A stretch of 64,000 nucleotides of DNA from Novosphingobium huizhouense (GCF_020179475.1 NZ_JAILXZ010000001.1:682001-746000); one strand, 5' to 3'; counted from the first letter of the stretch, positions 54,549 through 63,711 are shown. A program made the numbers and translations. The notes: generated by a model not told the origin, from the sequence alone.

Positions 54549-56315
54549 ATGTCTCCTTCGCCCGAACACCTGCTGACCATCGCGCGCGCCGCCGCGCGGC
54601 GGGCCGATACCGGCGCGGCGAGCGATGCGCTGGCGCAAGTGCTCGAACGCTTTCCCGCCAACCGCCGCGCGCGCGACGAACTGGCCGCGCTGTTCGGCAT
54701 CGCCCCGCCGCCCGCGCCGCCGCCGCCCGCGGCCTTCGCGCTGCTCGAGCGGCTGTGGAACGAGGGCCGGATCGAGCTGCTGCTGCGCCAGATCCACCTG
54801 CTGCGCCTGCTCTGGCCCGCCGATCCCGCGCTGGCCGCGGCGCAGGCCGATGCGCTCGTCGCGCAGGCGCGCCTGGCGATCGAGGACGGCGCCGCCGAAG
54901 CCGCGCTCGCCGCGCTCGACCTCGCCGAGGCCGGGCTCGCGGTCGCCGGGGAGGCCGATGCCGGCGCGCTCGCCAATACCCGCGCGGTCGCGCTGGTCCA
55001 TCTCGGCCGCCATGCCGAGGCCGAGGCGGCGGCGGCGCGGGCCTGCGCGCTCGCGCCCGACGATCCCGCCGCGCACGCCAACCGCGCCGGCGCGCTGCGC
55101 GAACTCGACCGCCTTGCCGAATCGCGCGCCGAATGGAGCCGCGCGCTCGAGCTTGCGCCCGAGACGCCCGCGCTGCTCGACGGCCTTGCGACCACGCTGC
55201 TGTGCGAAGGCCGCTTCGACGAGGCGGTGGCGACGGCGCGCCGCGCGCTCGCCGGCGCGCCCGGGACGCCCGAGCTGCACAACCACCTCGGCGCCGCGCT
55301 GCAGCAGGCAGGCGCGCTGGCCGAGGCGCGCGCCGCGTTCGATGCCGCGCTGGCGCTGCGCCCGCAGTTCCCCACCGCGCTGTTCAACCTCGGCACGCTC
55401 GACCTGCTCGAAGGCGATTTCGCGCGGGGCTGGCCGCGCCACGAATGGCGCGCCGACAACCTCGGCGCCGATGGCCCGCGCACGCCGCCTTTCCGCATCG
55501 GACCCGAGCTTGCCGGGCAGCGCATCCGCGTCGATTTCGAGCAGGGCCTAGGCGATACGCTCCAGTTCGCGCCCCATGCGCGGGCGCTCACGCGCCATGG
55601 CGCGGCGGTCACCCTGGTGGTCCAGCCGCCGCTCGTCGCGCTGCTGCGCCCGGCCTTGCCCGACCTTGTGGTGACCACGCCCGACCAGGCGACCGGTCCG
55701 TTCGACGCGCAGGTCTCGCTGCTCTCGCTGCCCTATCTGTGCCACCTCGCGGGCGAGGCGGTGCCGAGCGAGCCCTGGCTCCGCGCCGAGCCGGCGCGCG
55801 TCGCCGCCTGGCGCGAAAGGCTTGCGCCCGCGCCCTTCCGCGTCGGCATCTGCTGGCAGGGCAGCACCGGACGGATCGACGCCGGCCGCTCGTTCCCGCT
55901 CGCTGCCGCCGCGCCGCTGGCGCGCGTGCCGGGCGTCGCGCTGGTCAGCCTGCACAAGGGCACAGGGCTCGCCCAGCTCGACCGGTTGCCCGCCGGCATG
56001 GTCGTCGACGTGCCCGCCGAACCGTTCGACGCGCCGGGCGAGGCTTTTCTTGATACGGCGGCGGTGATGCAGGCCTGCGACCTCGTCGTCACGTCGGACA
56101 CCTCGGTCGCGCATCTGGCCGGCGGGCTCGGCGTGCCCACCTGGGCGATGCTGCGCCACACGCCGGACTGGCGCTGGGGCGCGCAGGGCGAGGATTGCCG
56201 CTGGTATCCGGCGATGCGGCTCCTGCGCCAGAGCCGCGAGGGGGACTGGGACGGCCTGTTCGCGCAGGCCGCCCCCCGGCTCGCCGCGCTCGTCGGCGCA
56301 AGGGGCGCGGCGTGA
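54549..56315 (+). CDS. TPR protein with C-terminal GT9/GT-B-like glycosyltransferase domain
   Basis: This 588-residue protein has Ala-rich tetratricopeptide repeats over about residues 90-290 (ALVHLGRHAEAEAAAARACALAPDDPAAHANRAGALRELDRL, then LLCEGRFDEAVATARRAL and LGAALQQAGALAEARAAFDAALAL, split here). The C-terminal half is a GT-B-type domain like GT9/heptosyltransferases: DFEQGLGDTLQFAPHAR near 325, RVGICWQGSTGR, SLHKGTG, and DLVVTSDTSVAHLAGGLGVPTW near 520. The layout recalls O-GlcNAc-type protein glycosyltransferases. ATG 54549 follows a 92-bp gap. It overlaps the DUF6165 gene as GTGA. Confidence 0.82.
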   Translation: MSPSPEHLLTIARAAARRADTGAASDALAQVLERFPANRRARDELAALFGIAPPPAPPPPAAFALLERLWNEGRIELLLRQIHLLRLLWPADPALAAAQADALVAQARLAIEDGAAEAALAALDLAEAGLAVAGEADAGALANTRAVALVHLGRHAEAEAAAARACALAPDDPAAHANRAGALRELDRLAESRAEWSRALELAPETPALLDGLATTLLCEGRFDEAVATARRALAGAPGTPELHNHLGAALQQAGALAEARAAFDAALALRPQFPTALFNLGTLDLLEGDFARGWPRHEWRADNLGADGPRTPPFRIGPELAGQRIRVDFEQGLGDTLQFAPHARALTRHGAAVTLVVQPPLVALLRPALPDLVVTTPDQATGPFDAQVSLLSLPYLCHLAGEAVPSEPWLRAEPARVAAWRERLAPAPFRVGICWQGSTGRIDAGRSFPLAAAAPLARVPGVALVSLHKGTGLAQLDRLPAGMVVDVPAEPFDAPGEAFLDTAAVMQACDLVVTSDTSVAHLAGGLGVPTWAMLRHTPDWRWGAQGEDCRWYPAMRLLRQSREGDWDGLFAQAAPRLAALVGARGAA

Positions 56316-56716
56316 CCTCGCCCGCCGGCATGGCGCTGGTGCCCGCCGCGTGGGGCGAGGTGATCGACAAGATCACCATCCTCGAGCTCAAGCGCGCGCG
56401 GATCGCCGATGCCCAGGCGCAGGCCAACATCCTGCGCGAACTCGACGCGCTGCTCGCGATCGTCGCCGAACGGCTCCCCGCGCCCGAGCGCATCGCCGCC
56501 GAGCGCGCCGCGCTCGCCGCGGTCAACGCCGAGCTGTGGGAGGTCGAGGACGCGCTGCGCGACAAGGAGCGCGCGCAGGCGTTCGATGCCGAATTCGTCG
56601 CGCTCGCCCGCGCGGTCTATCGCAAGAACGACCACCGCGCGGCGTTGAAGCGCGCGATCAACCTCGCCACCGGCTCGGCCATCGTCGAGGAAAAGAGCTA
56701 CCAGGCCTACGCCTGA
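56312..56716 (+). CDS. DUF6165 family protein
   Basis: This 134-residue helical protein has the family pattern GEVIDKITILELKRARI, then LWEVEDALRDKERAQAFDAEFVALARAVYRKNDHRAALKRAIN, and ends IVEEKSYQAY. DUF6165 proteins occur next to TPR-glycosyltransferases in many alphaproteobacteria; function unknown. GTG 56312 overlaps the upstream stop (GTGA); ATG 56330 is a possible alternative. It overlaps the convergent PfkB gene by 10 bp at the 3' end. Confidence 0.78.
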   Translation: MTSPAGMALVPAAWGEVIDKITILELKRARIADAQAQANILRELDALLAIVAERLPAPERIAAERAALAAVNAELWEVEDALRDKERAQAFDAEFVALARAVYRKNDHRAALKRAINLATGSAIVEEKSYQAYA

Positions 56717-57642
56717 ACGAGCCGCACCTGCGGCAACAGGCGCGCGACGTCCTCGGCGCGGGCGAGATCGGTGCCCGCGCGCAGCACCGCCGCGCTGCCC
56801 GCCGCGACGCCGTGGCGGAACGCTTCTTCGACCGCCATGCCGCCCGCCAGCGCGAAGACCATGCCGGCGACGAAGCTGTCGCCCGCGCCCACCGCGCTCT
56901 GCGCCGCGATGTCGAGCGCCGGGGCATGCACGCTGCCGCCCGCGTGGGTCAGCACCGCGCCTTCGTGGCCGAGCGTGGTGGCGACGATCCGCGCCTGTCC
57001 CGCCGCGACGATGCCCGCCGCGGCCTCGGCGATCGCCGCCACGCTCGCGAGCTTGCGGCCGACCAGCGCCTCGAGCTCGCCCCGGCTCGGCTTGACGAGC
57101 GCGATGCCGCCGCCGGCCAGGCCCTGGCGCAGGGCCTCGCCCGAAGTGTCGAGCACCAGCGGCACGCCGCGCGCGGCGAGGCGAAGGCTAAGCGTCGCGT
57201 AGAAGTCCGCCGGCATGCCCGGCGGCAGCGAGCCGCTCGCCACCAGCCATTCGCAGGGCGTCCGCTCGATCGCCTCGAGGCCGGCGGTCCATTCGGCCTC
57301 GCTCACCGTCGGCCCGGCGGGGGTGAAGCGGTATTCCTTGCCGCTCGCGTGCTCGAGCGCGTCGAGCGCGATCCGCGTCGGGCCGGCGATGGCGATGCGC
57401 GTGCGGACCAGCTGGTGCAGGTCGAGCAGGCCGTCGAACGCCGCCCCGGTGGCCCCGCCCGACAGGTAGATGCAGCGCGCATTGCCGCCCAGCCGCACGA
57501 ACACGCGGGCGACGTTGATGCCGCCGCCGCCGGGGTTGTAGTATTCGCGCGAAGTGCGGATCTTGTGCGTCGGCACGATCCTCTCGACCTCGTAGGCGAC
57601 GTCGATCGTCGGGTTGAGCGTCAGCGTGGCGATGGCGGGCAT
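56707..57642 (-). CDS. PfkB-family 1-phosphofructokinase / hexose kinase
   Basis: This 311-residue ribokinase-family kinase has TLTLNPTIDVAYEVE at the start, the substrate motif YNPGGGGINVARVF near residue 43, and VGAGDSFVAGMVFAL near 253 with catalytic Asp in GAGDS. It most resembles the FruK/PfkB (Pfk-2) and tagatose-6-P kinase group, so it phosphorylates fructose 1- or 6-phosphate. The start MPAIATLTLNP at 57642 is chosen over 57669. Divergent from the HPP gene. No PTS genes adjacent. Confidence 0.87.
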   Translation of the reverse strand: MPAIATLTLNPTIDVAYEVERIVPTHKIRTSREYYNPGGGGINVARVFVRLGGNARCIYLSGGATGAAFDGLLDLHQLVRTRIAIAGPTRIALDALEHASGKEYRFTPAGPTVSEAEWTAGLEAIERTPCEWLVASGSLPPGMPADFYATLSLRLAARGVPLVLDTSGEALRQGLAGGGIALVKPSRGELEALVGRKLASVAAIAEAAAGIVAAGQARIVATTLGHEGAVLTHAGGSVHAPALDIAAQSAVGAGDSFVAGMVFALAGGMAVEEAFRHGVAAGSAAVLRAGTDLARAEDVARLLPQVRLVQA

Positions 57643-57741
57643 GGCAAATGATCCGTCTTGCTGGGCCAAGGATTTCCTTCTCGCAGCAACGCGCCAGCGC
57701 TGTATTGCGCCCGGTCAATCGCAGGCGAGGGGGAGGTTGGA

Positions 57742-58437
57742 TTGCCACCGATATTTCGCGGAGCCGCCGCGGCGGCGCAAGGGCGGGCGGCAGGCCGGCT
57801 CGGCTGGCTGCGCGGCGCCCTTGGCGCGCTGATTGGGATTGCGCTGGCCGGCCTGGTGACGAGGCTGTTCGCCTATGGCGACGCGCCCTGGCTGGTCGCC
57901 CCGCTCGGCGCCTCGGCGGTGCTGGTCTTCGCGGTTCCGGCAAGCCCGTTGGCGCAGCCCTGGTCGGTGCTGGGCGGCAACCTGATTTCCGCCGCGATCG
58001 GCCTAGCCCTGGGCCATGCCGTGGGCGCGCCCTGGCTCGCCGCGAGCCTTGCCGTCGGCTTCGCCATCGCGGCGATGACGCTGTCGCGCTGCCTGCACCC
58101 GCCGGGCGGCGCCTGCGCGCTGCTCTGCGCCCTGGGAGTGAAGGCGAGCGGGTGGACCTATGCCGTGCTGCTGGTGCCGTTCCTGCCCAACGTGGTCCTG
58201 CTGATCTTCGCCGGCTGGGCCTACAACAGCCTGACCGGCCACCCCTGGCCGCACCGGGCGCACCCCGCGCCGGTCCTGCCCGCCGGCACCTGGGCGGGGA
58301 CCTACGAAGCGGCCGATCTCGACGCCGTGCTCGAGGGGTGGGACGAAGTGCTCGACGTCGAGCGCGAGGATCTCGACGCGCTGTTCCGCGAAGTCGAACA
58401 GCGCGTGATCGCGCGCTGGCGGTCGGGCCGGGCCTAG
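57742..58437 (+). CDS. HPP family integral membrane protein
   Basis: This 231-residue protein has four to five membrane helices with the HPP motif in SRCLHPPGGACAL near residue 125. Relatives in plant chloroplasts and cyanobacteria transport nitrite. After the membrane part comes an acidic soluble tail (EAADLDAVLEGWDEVLDVEREDLDALFREVEQR). TTG 57742 has GGGGGAGG 7-8 nt before it, a much better site than that of the frame start at 57658. Divergent from the PfkB gene; its 3' end overlaps the DUF1244 gene. Confidence 0.8.
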   Translation: MPPIFRGAAAAAQGRAAGRLGWLRGALGALIGIALAGLVTRLFAYGDAPWLVAPLGASAVLVFAVPASPLAQPWSVLGGNLISAAIGLALGHAVGAPWLAASLAVGFAIAAMTLSRCLHPPGGACALLCALGVKASGWTYAVLLVPFLPNVVLLIFAGWAYNSLTGHPWPHRAHPAPVLPAGTWAGTYEAADLDAVLEGWDEVLDVEREDLDALFREVEQRVIARWRSGRA

Positions 58438-58784
58438 CCCCGCTGCGCCGCCGCGGCGCGGACTTCCTCGTTCTTCTTCAGGCTCCGTTCCATCCGCGCC
58501 AGTTGTTCGGGGGTGGCTTCGCTCTGGCGGGTCGCCTTCCATTCGCCCGCCGGCATGCCGTGGATCAGTTCGCGCGCCGCCGCCTTGTCCAGCGTCACGC
58601 CCAGCGGAGCACCAGCCTCGACGATCCAGTCGGCCAGGCAATTGCGGCAGAAGCCCGCCAGCCCCATCAGGTCGATGTTCTGCGCATCGTGGCGCAGCTG
58701 GAGGTGGCGCACCAGCGTGCGGAAGGCCGCCGCCGCCACTGCATCGGGCAGCGTTTCGAGCGTTACAGGCGCATTCGTATCCAT
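58434..58784 (-). CDS. DUF1244 domain protein
   Basis: This 116-residue protein has the DUF1244 core AFRTLVRHLQLRHDAQNIDLMGLAGFCRNCLADW, followed by the P-E-W-K segment HGMPAGEWKAT. The two Cys and the His suggest possible zinc binding or a disulfide. The family is almost confined to alphaproteobacteria and of unknown function. It ends convergently over the HPP gene. The 84-bp leader separates it from the divergent pyk. Confidence 0.85.
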   Translation of the reverse strand: MDTNAPVTLETLPDAVAAAAFRTLVRHLQLRHDAQNIDLMGLAGFCRNCLADWIVEAGAPLGVTLDKAAARELIHGMPAGEWKATRQSEATPEQLARMERSLKKNEEVRAAAAQRG

Positions 58785-58868
58785 TGCAATCGTCCTTAAG
58801 CCATAGGCGCTTGGGTTTTAAGGCGGGTTAGGCCATATCGCGCCCGCAGCAAAGGCAAGGAAGATCCC

Positions 58869-60347
58869 GTGGCGAACCCGGCAACCCCAGCACGCAAACG
58901 CACCGGCAACGATCTTCGCGACCGCAAGGTCAAGATCCTCGCCACGGTCGGCCCGGCCAGCCGCGCGCCCGAGATGCTCGAGAAGCTCCACCGCGCCGGC
59001 GCCGACGCCTTCCGCGTCAACATGAGCCATGGCGACCACGCCACCCACGCCGAGACGATCGCCGCGATCCGCGCGCTCGAGGCGAAGGTCGGGCGGCCGA
59101 TCACCATCCTGTGCGACCTGCAGGGGCCGAAGCTGCGCGTCGGCACGTTCAAGGACGACAAGGCGGTGATCCGCCATTCCGCCCACTTCACGCTCGACCG
59201 CAATCCCGAGCCGGGCGACGAAACCCGCGTCTGCCTGCCGCATCCCGAGCTGTTCGGCATCCTCCAGAAGGGCCAGCGCCTGCTGATCGACGACGGCAAG
59301 CTGCGCCTGCGCGTGATTCGCGCCGACGACAACGAGATCCTGTGCAGCGCCGAAGTCGGCGGGGTCATCTCCAACCGCAAGGGCGTCAACGTGCCCGACG
59401 CGGTCGTGCCGGTGCCGGCGCTGACCGAAAAGGACCGCCGCGACCTCGCCTTCGCGGTCGAACAGGGCGCCGACTGGATCGCGCTGTCGTTCGTCCAGCG
59501 GCCCGAGGACGTCGCCGAGGCGCGCCGCCTGATGGGCGGCTACGGCGCGCTGATGGCCAAGATCGAGAAGCCCGCGGCGATCACCCGGCTCGACGAGATC
59601 GTCGAACTGGCCGACGGCATCATGGTCGCGCGCGGCGACCTCGGCGTGGAACTGAACCCCGAGGAAGTGCCGCCGCTGCAGAAGCGCATCGTCGAGACCG
59701 CGCGCCGCCAGGGCAAGCCGGTGGTGGTGGCGACGCAGATGCTCGAATCGATGATCGAGGCGCCGACGCCGACCCGCGCCGAAGTGTCCGACGTCGCCAA
59801 CGCGGTCTACGACGGCGCCGACGCGGTGATGCTCTCGGCCGAGACCGCCGCCGGCGCCTGGCCCGAGGAGGCGGTGACGATCATGGACCGCATCGCCGCG
59901 CAGGTCGAAGCCGACCCCGGCTATGCCGCGCGGGTCCACTTCATCGAGACCCGGCCCGATCCCACCACCGCCGACGCGCTGGCCGAGGCCTGCGCCTCGA
60001 TCGCGCAGACGCTGCCGATCTCGGGGATCATCGTGTTCACCGGCTCGGGCTCGACCGCGCGCCGCGTCGCGCGCGAACGGCCGGGGGTGCCGATGCTGGT
60101 GCTCACCCCGTCCGAGCGCACCGCGCGCAAGGTCGGCCTGCTGTGGGGCGCGCACGCGGTGCGCACGCAGGACATCGGCAGCTTCGAGGAGATGATCGCC
60201 AAGGGCAAGCGCATGGCGCTGCGCCATGGCTTCGGCACGGCGGGTTCGCGCCTGATCACGCTGGCGGGCGTCCCCTTCGGCACGCCGGGCGCGACCAACC
60301 TGCTCCACGTGGTCACGCTGACCGGCGACGAACTCAAGCGCCGCTGA
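58869..60347 (+). CDS. pyk: Pyruvate kinase
   Basis: This 492-residue glycolytic enzyme transfers phosphate from PEP to ADP. Visible are KVKILATVGPASRAPEML, the substrate loop RVNMSHGDHATH, GDLQGPKLRVG-like CDLQGPKLRVG, MAKIEKPAAI with the catalytic Lys, the MVARGDLGVEL metal region, and VAVVATQMLESMI-like VVVATQMLESMIEAPTPTRAE. The C-terminal regulatory domain ends near ATNLLHVVTL. GTG start with AAGGAAG before it. A DUF1244 gene is divergent. Confidence 0.96.
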   Translation: MANPATPARKRTGNDLRDRKVKILATVGPASRAPEMLEKLHRAGADAFRVNMSHGDHATHAETIAAIRALEAKVGRPITILCDLQGPKLRVGTFKDDKAVIRHSAHFTLDRNPEPGDETRVCLPHPELFGILQKGQRLLIDDGKLRLRVIRADDNEILCSAEVGGVISNRKGVNVPDAVVPVPALTEKDRRDLAFAVEQGADWIALSFVQRPEDVAEARRLMGGYGALMAKIEKPAAITRLDEIVELADGIMVARGDLGVELNPEEVPPLQKRIVETARRQGKPVVVATQMLESMIEAPTPTRAEVSDVANAVYDGADAVMLSAETAAGAWPEEAVTIMDRIAAQVEADPGYAARVHFIETRPDPTTADALAEACASIAQTLPISGIIVFTGSGSTARRVARERPGVPMLVLTPSERTARKVGLLWGAHAVRTQDIGSFEEMIAKGKRMALRHGFGTAGSRLITLAGVPFGTPGATNLLHVVTLTGDELKRR

Positions 60348-60354
60348 ACGCGCG

Positions 60355-60840
60355 CTAGCGCTTCAGCGGGGTGCCCGCCGACGCCGGGGCCGATCCGTCG
60401 AGATAGGTCGTCGACCATGGCCCGCTGGCGACGCCGATGATCACCGTATCCTCGTCCGCGCCGTCGTAGTGGACGGCGCCAGCAGGCACCACGATCACGC
60501 TCCCGGCAGGATAGGTCCGCGCGCGGGCGCGGTCGGCCGATGCGCCATAGCCGATGCGCAACGCGCCGCGCGCAACGAAGACGCGCGCGGTAGAGCTGTG
60601 GCTGTGCGGCGAATCCCAGACACCGGCGGGAATCGAGAACGCATAAGTGAAGGCGGTGCCTGCCTGGTCCCGCCGCCCTTCGAGCAGGGCAAAGCGCGTG
60701 CCCTGCGCGCCCCGGGCCTGCCACGGGATTTCTTCAGGGACCCAGCCCTGCGGGGAAGAAGCGGGGTCCGGTTCGGCCGCGAGCGTGGCGGACGACGCAA
60801 GGGCGATGGCGGGCAGGATCGACCAGGGGCGCATGGGCAT
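60355..60840 (-). CDS. Secreted cupin-domain protein
   Basis: This 161-residue protein has a signal peptide (residues about 1-22, SSATLAAEP) and one cupin barrel: AGVWDSPHSHSSTARVFVARG supplies His ligands (HSHS) and the Glu-equivalent, and AGSVIVVPAGAVHYDGADED the later His. It probably binds a divalent metal in the periplasm. Substrate unknown. It is convergent with pyk, 7 bp away. ATG 60840 and 60834 are both possible starts. Confidence 0.75.
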   Translation of the reverse strand: MPMRPWSILPAIALASSATLAAEPDPASSPQGWVPEEIPWQARGAQGTRFALLEGRRDQAGTAFTYAFSIPAGVWDSPHSHSSTARVFVARGALRIGYGASADRARARTYPAGSVIVVPAGAVHYDGADEDTVIIGVASGPWSTTYLDGSAPASAGTPLKR

Positions 60841-60915
60841 TCTCCTCGCCCGCGTCTTGCCCTGTCCGACCGTGTCGGCGCGTCCCGATCCTTGCGGTCA
60901 AAGCCGCAACCGGGC

Positions 60916-62223
60916 TCAACCCCTGCCGGTCACCGCGAGCCGCGGCGCGACGCCGCCTTCGCGCGCGGCGCGGCGCTCGGCGCAGACGACGCGGTTCTTG
61001 CCCGCCTTCTTGGCGGCATAGAGCGCGGCATCGGCAATCGGCACGACGTCCGACGCCGTGGTCGCCGCCTCGGGCACTGCCGCCACGCCGAGCGAGGCGC
61101 TGATCGCGCAGGCGTGGACTTCGCTCAGCAGCTCGATCCGCTCGCGCAGGATGTCGGCCTTCTCGGCGGCGTCCTCGAGGCTGCAATCGGGCAGGATCGC
61201 CAGCAGCTCCTCGCCGCCATAGCGGCACAGCACGTCGGTCGGGCGCAGCGCGCCGACCATCTGCGCGGCGACGTCGCGCAGCACCGCATCGCCCTTGGCG
61301 TGGCCGTGGTCGTCGTTGAGATGCTTGAAGTTGTCGAGATCGAGCATGATCACCGCGGTGCTGCCGCCGGTGCGCGCGCCCAGCGAGACGAACCGCTCGA
61401 GCGCGTCCTCCATGTAGCGGCGGTTGTAGAGCCCGGTCAGCGGATCGCGCAGCGACTGCGTGCGCAGCTTTTCGCGCAGCGCGATGTTGGACAGCGCGAG
61501 CGACATCGAATCGGCGAGCGCGCGGCCCAGCCGGCGCACCCCGAGCAACCGGGCGAAAACGTCGTGCTGGTCCTCGGGGAGCAGGATCAGCAGCCCGTGG
61601 ACCTGGCCGCAGGCCATCATCGGGATCTCGACCGTCGCCGCCGCGCTGGCGTGGTGCGAGCAGCACAGCGTGGCGTCCGAGGGCACGTTGACCTGCGGCT
61701 TGCCGCGCTTCAGCGCCCAGCAGTTGTGCGGGCTGAGCGTTTCGGGCGCGACGTAGCCCTGCGGCAGGTCCCAGGCCTTGGCGAGGTCGAGCCGGTCGCG
61801 CGAATTGTTGAAGATGTAGAGCGCCGCGCCGTAGCGTGGCAGCAGCCGCCGCGCGGTCGCCATCAGCACCGCGCTCGCATCGTCGTAGGTCTCGGCCGCC
61901 TGGAGCATGTCGGTCATCGCGAACAGCTCGGCGGTCTGCCAGCGCGCCTCGTCGATCTCGTCTTGGTTGGCGCGGTTGCGCTTGTCGGCGCGCATCGCTA
62001 GCGCCTGGAGCGCGAGCTGGCAGGCGAAGACGAGCAGCAGTCCGGTCGAGACCGCATGGAGCACCGAGGATCGACCCGCGTTGTCGACCGCGTTGTGATA
62101 GGCGGTGGCGGAAAAGCAGGCGATCACGAGCAGGATCGACGCCACGTGGACGCAGGTCAGCACGAGGTGCGCCGCGTCCGACGCAGCCCGGGCGGCTGCC
62201 ACGTGTTCCTGGTTCTTGTCCAA
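60916..62223 (-). CDS. Membrane GGDEF diguanylate cyclase with GAF-like sensor
   Basis: This 435-residue protein makes c-di-GMP. Two membrane helices lie near residues 22-42 and 57-78, followed by a coiled region and a GAF-like sensor (about 100-245) with two Cys pairs that could bind metal or sense redox (CCSHH near 178). The GGDEF domain ends with RPTD (I-site, 327-330) and RYGGEELL (active site, GGEEL 336-340), so it should be active and product inhibited. The 10-codon N-terminus starts MDKNQEHVAAAR. Probably controls attachment or motility. Divergent side: the 165-bp gap to the YggS gene. Confidence 0.88.
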   Translation of the reverse strand: MDKNQEHVAAARAASDAAHLVLTCVHVASILLVIACFSATAYHNAVDNAGRSSVLHAVSTGLLLVFACQLALQALAMRADKRNRANQDEIDEARWQTAELFAMTDMLQAAETYDDASAVLMATARRLLPRYGAALYIFNNSRDRLDLAKAWDLPQGYVAPETLSPHNCWALKRGKPQVNVPSDATLCCSHHASAAATVEIPMMACGQVHGLLILLPEDQHDVFARLLGVRRLGRALADSMSLALSNIALREKLRTQSLRDPLTGLYNRRYMEDALERFVSLGARTGGSTAVIMLDLDNFKHLNDDHGHAKGDAVLRDVAAQMVGALRPTDVLCRYGGEELLAILPDCSLEDAAEKADILRERIELLSEVHACAISASLGVAAVPEAATTASDVVPIADAALYAAKKAGKNRVVCAERRAAREGGVAPRLAVTGRG

Positions 62224-62388
62224 CGCCGATCCCCTGGCCGCTCTGGAGGCGGCGACCTGCAGCGTTCTACGGGGGCGGGGCCATGCAGGCTGTTAAGGCG
62301 TGCCCAAGGGGGAACCGCAGGGCAGGGTTAGCGCCGCGTTTACCCATGCACCCCGAATGGACCCGGCGTGCGCCCGGCGGGCGCCCCG

Positions 62389-63069
62389 CTACGCGTGCCG
62401 CGCCCCGAACAGCGCCGAGCCGACGCGGACGTGGGTGGCGCCGAGCGTGACCGCGGTCTCGAAGTCCTCGCTCATCCCCATCGACAGGCCGGCAAGGCCG
62501 TGGTCGGCGGCGAACCTGGCAAGCAGCGCGAAGAACGGCGCGGCCTCGATGCCCGCCGGCGGCACGCACATCAGTCCCTCGACCGGCAGGTCCGCCGCGC
62601 GCGCTTCGCCCAGCAGCGCGGGCAGGTCGGCAATCGCGCAGCCGCCCTTCTGCTCCTCGGCGCCGATATTGACCTGGACGAACAGCGGCACGCGCCGCCC
62701 GACCTTGTCCATCGCGCGCGCGAGCGCCGCCAGCAGCGAGGGCCGGTCGAGCGAATGGATGCAGTCGAACAGCCGCACCGCGTCCTCGGCCTTGTTCGAC
62801 TGGAGCTGGCCGACGAGGTGGACCGCGACGTCGGGATGCGCCTCGCGGATCGCCGGGAACTTGGCCTGCGCTTCCTGGACGCGGTTTTCGCCGAACACGC
62901 GCTGCCCTTGCGCGATGAGGTCCAGCACCGCCTCGGCCGGCTTGGTCTTGGACACGGCGACCAGCGTCACGCCCTCGGGCGCGCGTCGCGCGATCCGGCA
63001 GCTTTGCGCGATGCGCGCGCGCACGTCGTCGAGGGGGGAGAGGGCGGCGGAGTCGGCTGGCGGGTTCAT
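62389..63069 (-). CDS. yggS: YggS/PLPBP family pyridoxal phosphate homeostasis protein
   Basis: This 226-residue TIM-barrel PLP-binding protein has the lysine K41 in VAVSKTKP, GENRVQEAQAKF near 79, HLVGQLQSNKAED, and the phosphate-binding SMGMSEDFETAV and HVRVGSALFG. It has no catalytic activity of its own but keeps PLP homeostasis; loss disturbs amino and keto acid balance. It is divergent from the ThiE-like gene, 22 bp apart. Confidence 0.93.
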   Translation of the reverse strand: MNPPADSAALSPLDDVRARIAQSCRIARRAPEGVTLVAVSKTKPAEAVLDLIAQGQRVFGENRVQEAQAKFPAIREAHPDVAVHLVGQLQSNKAEDAVRLFDCIHSLDRPSLLAALARAMDKVGRRVPLFVQVNIGAEEQKGGCAIADLPALLGEARAADLPVEGLMCVPPAGIEAAPFFALLARFAADHGLAGLSMGMSEDFETAVTLGATHVRVGSALFGARHA

Positions 63070-63091
63070 GGCGCGGTGCTATAGCGAAGCG

Positions 63092-63610
63092 ATGGGCCGA
63101 AACCACCCCGTCCCCCGCGTGCTGCTGCTCTCCGACGCGCGCAACGACGCGGGGCTCGCGCGCGCCATCGCCCGCCTGCCGCGGGGCAGCGGCTTCGTCT
63201 TCCGCCACTATCACCTCGCGCCCGCGGCGCGCACCGCGCGGTTCGACGCTCTCGCCCGGCTGTGCCGCGCCCGCGGCGTCGCGGTGCTCGCGAGCCGGCC
63301 GCAGAGGGGCTGGCGGATCGACGGGGTCTATGGCGCGCCGGCGCAGCGCGCCCGGCGGGGCCTGCGCCTCGCCACGGCGCATTCGCTGCGCGAGATCGGG
63401 CAGGCGACGCGCGATCGCGCCCACGCGGTGCTGCTCTCGCCGGTCCACCCCACGCGCAGCCATCCCGGCGCCGCCACGCTCGGCGCGGTGCGCTTCCTCC
63501 TGCTCGCGCGCCGCGCGCCGCTGCCGGTGATCGCGCTCGGCGGGATGACCCGCGCGCGGGCGCTGCGGCTGGGCCGAGCGCGCTGGGCGGCGATCGACGG
63601 GCTCGCCTGA
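63092..63610 (+). CDS. ThiE/TenI-like thiamine phosphate synthase family protein
   Basis: This 172-residue protein has a TIM-barrel fragment with RVLLLSDARNDAGLARAI, GVAVLASRPQ, GVYGAPAQ, ATAHSLREIGQA, VLLSPVHPTRSHPGA and PVIALGGMT, the ThiE/TenI layout. It is shorter than ThiE (about 210). The TMP synthase residues that bind pyrophosphate are not all apparent, so it could be a TenI-type aminase or isomerase. An rRNA or operon link is not seen. ATG 63092 is the first start after the YggS promoter region. Confidence 0.75.
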   Translation: MGRNHPVPRVLLLSDARNDAGLARAIARLPRGSGFVFRHYHLAPAARTARFDALARLCRARGVAVLASRPQRGWRIDGVYGAPAQRARRGLRLATAHSLREIGQATRDRAHAVLLSPVHPTRSHPGAATLGAVRFLLLARRAPLPVIALGGMTRARALRLGRARWAAIDGLA

Positions 63611-63635
63611 GCGGAAAACCACATTGGAATCTTTC

Positions 63636-63647
63636 GCGGAATTCCGC
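63636..63647. promoter_or_regulatory. Palindrome GCGGAATTCCGC before ftsK
   Basis: A perfect 12-bp palindrome lies 7 bp before a TTGACG (63655-63660) in the 101-bp gap upstream of ftsK. It could be an operator. A -10 such as CATTAT (63679) is 18 bp after that -35. Confidence 0.35.
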
Positions 63648-63711
63648 AGGATTCTTGACGCTGCCCCCGCTTCGGGCGCATTATGTTCCCCACGGGACGG
63701 AAGGGATCGCA

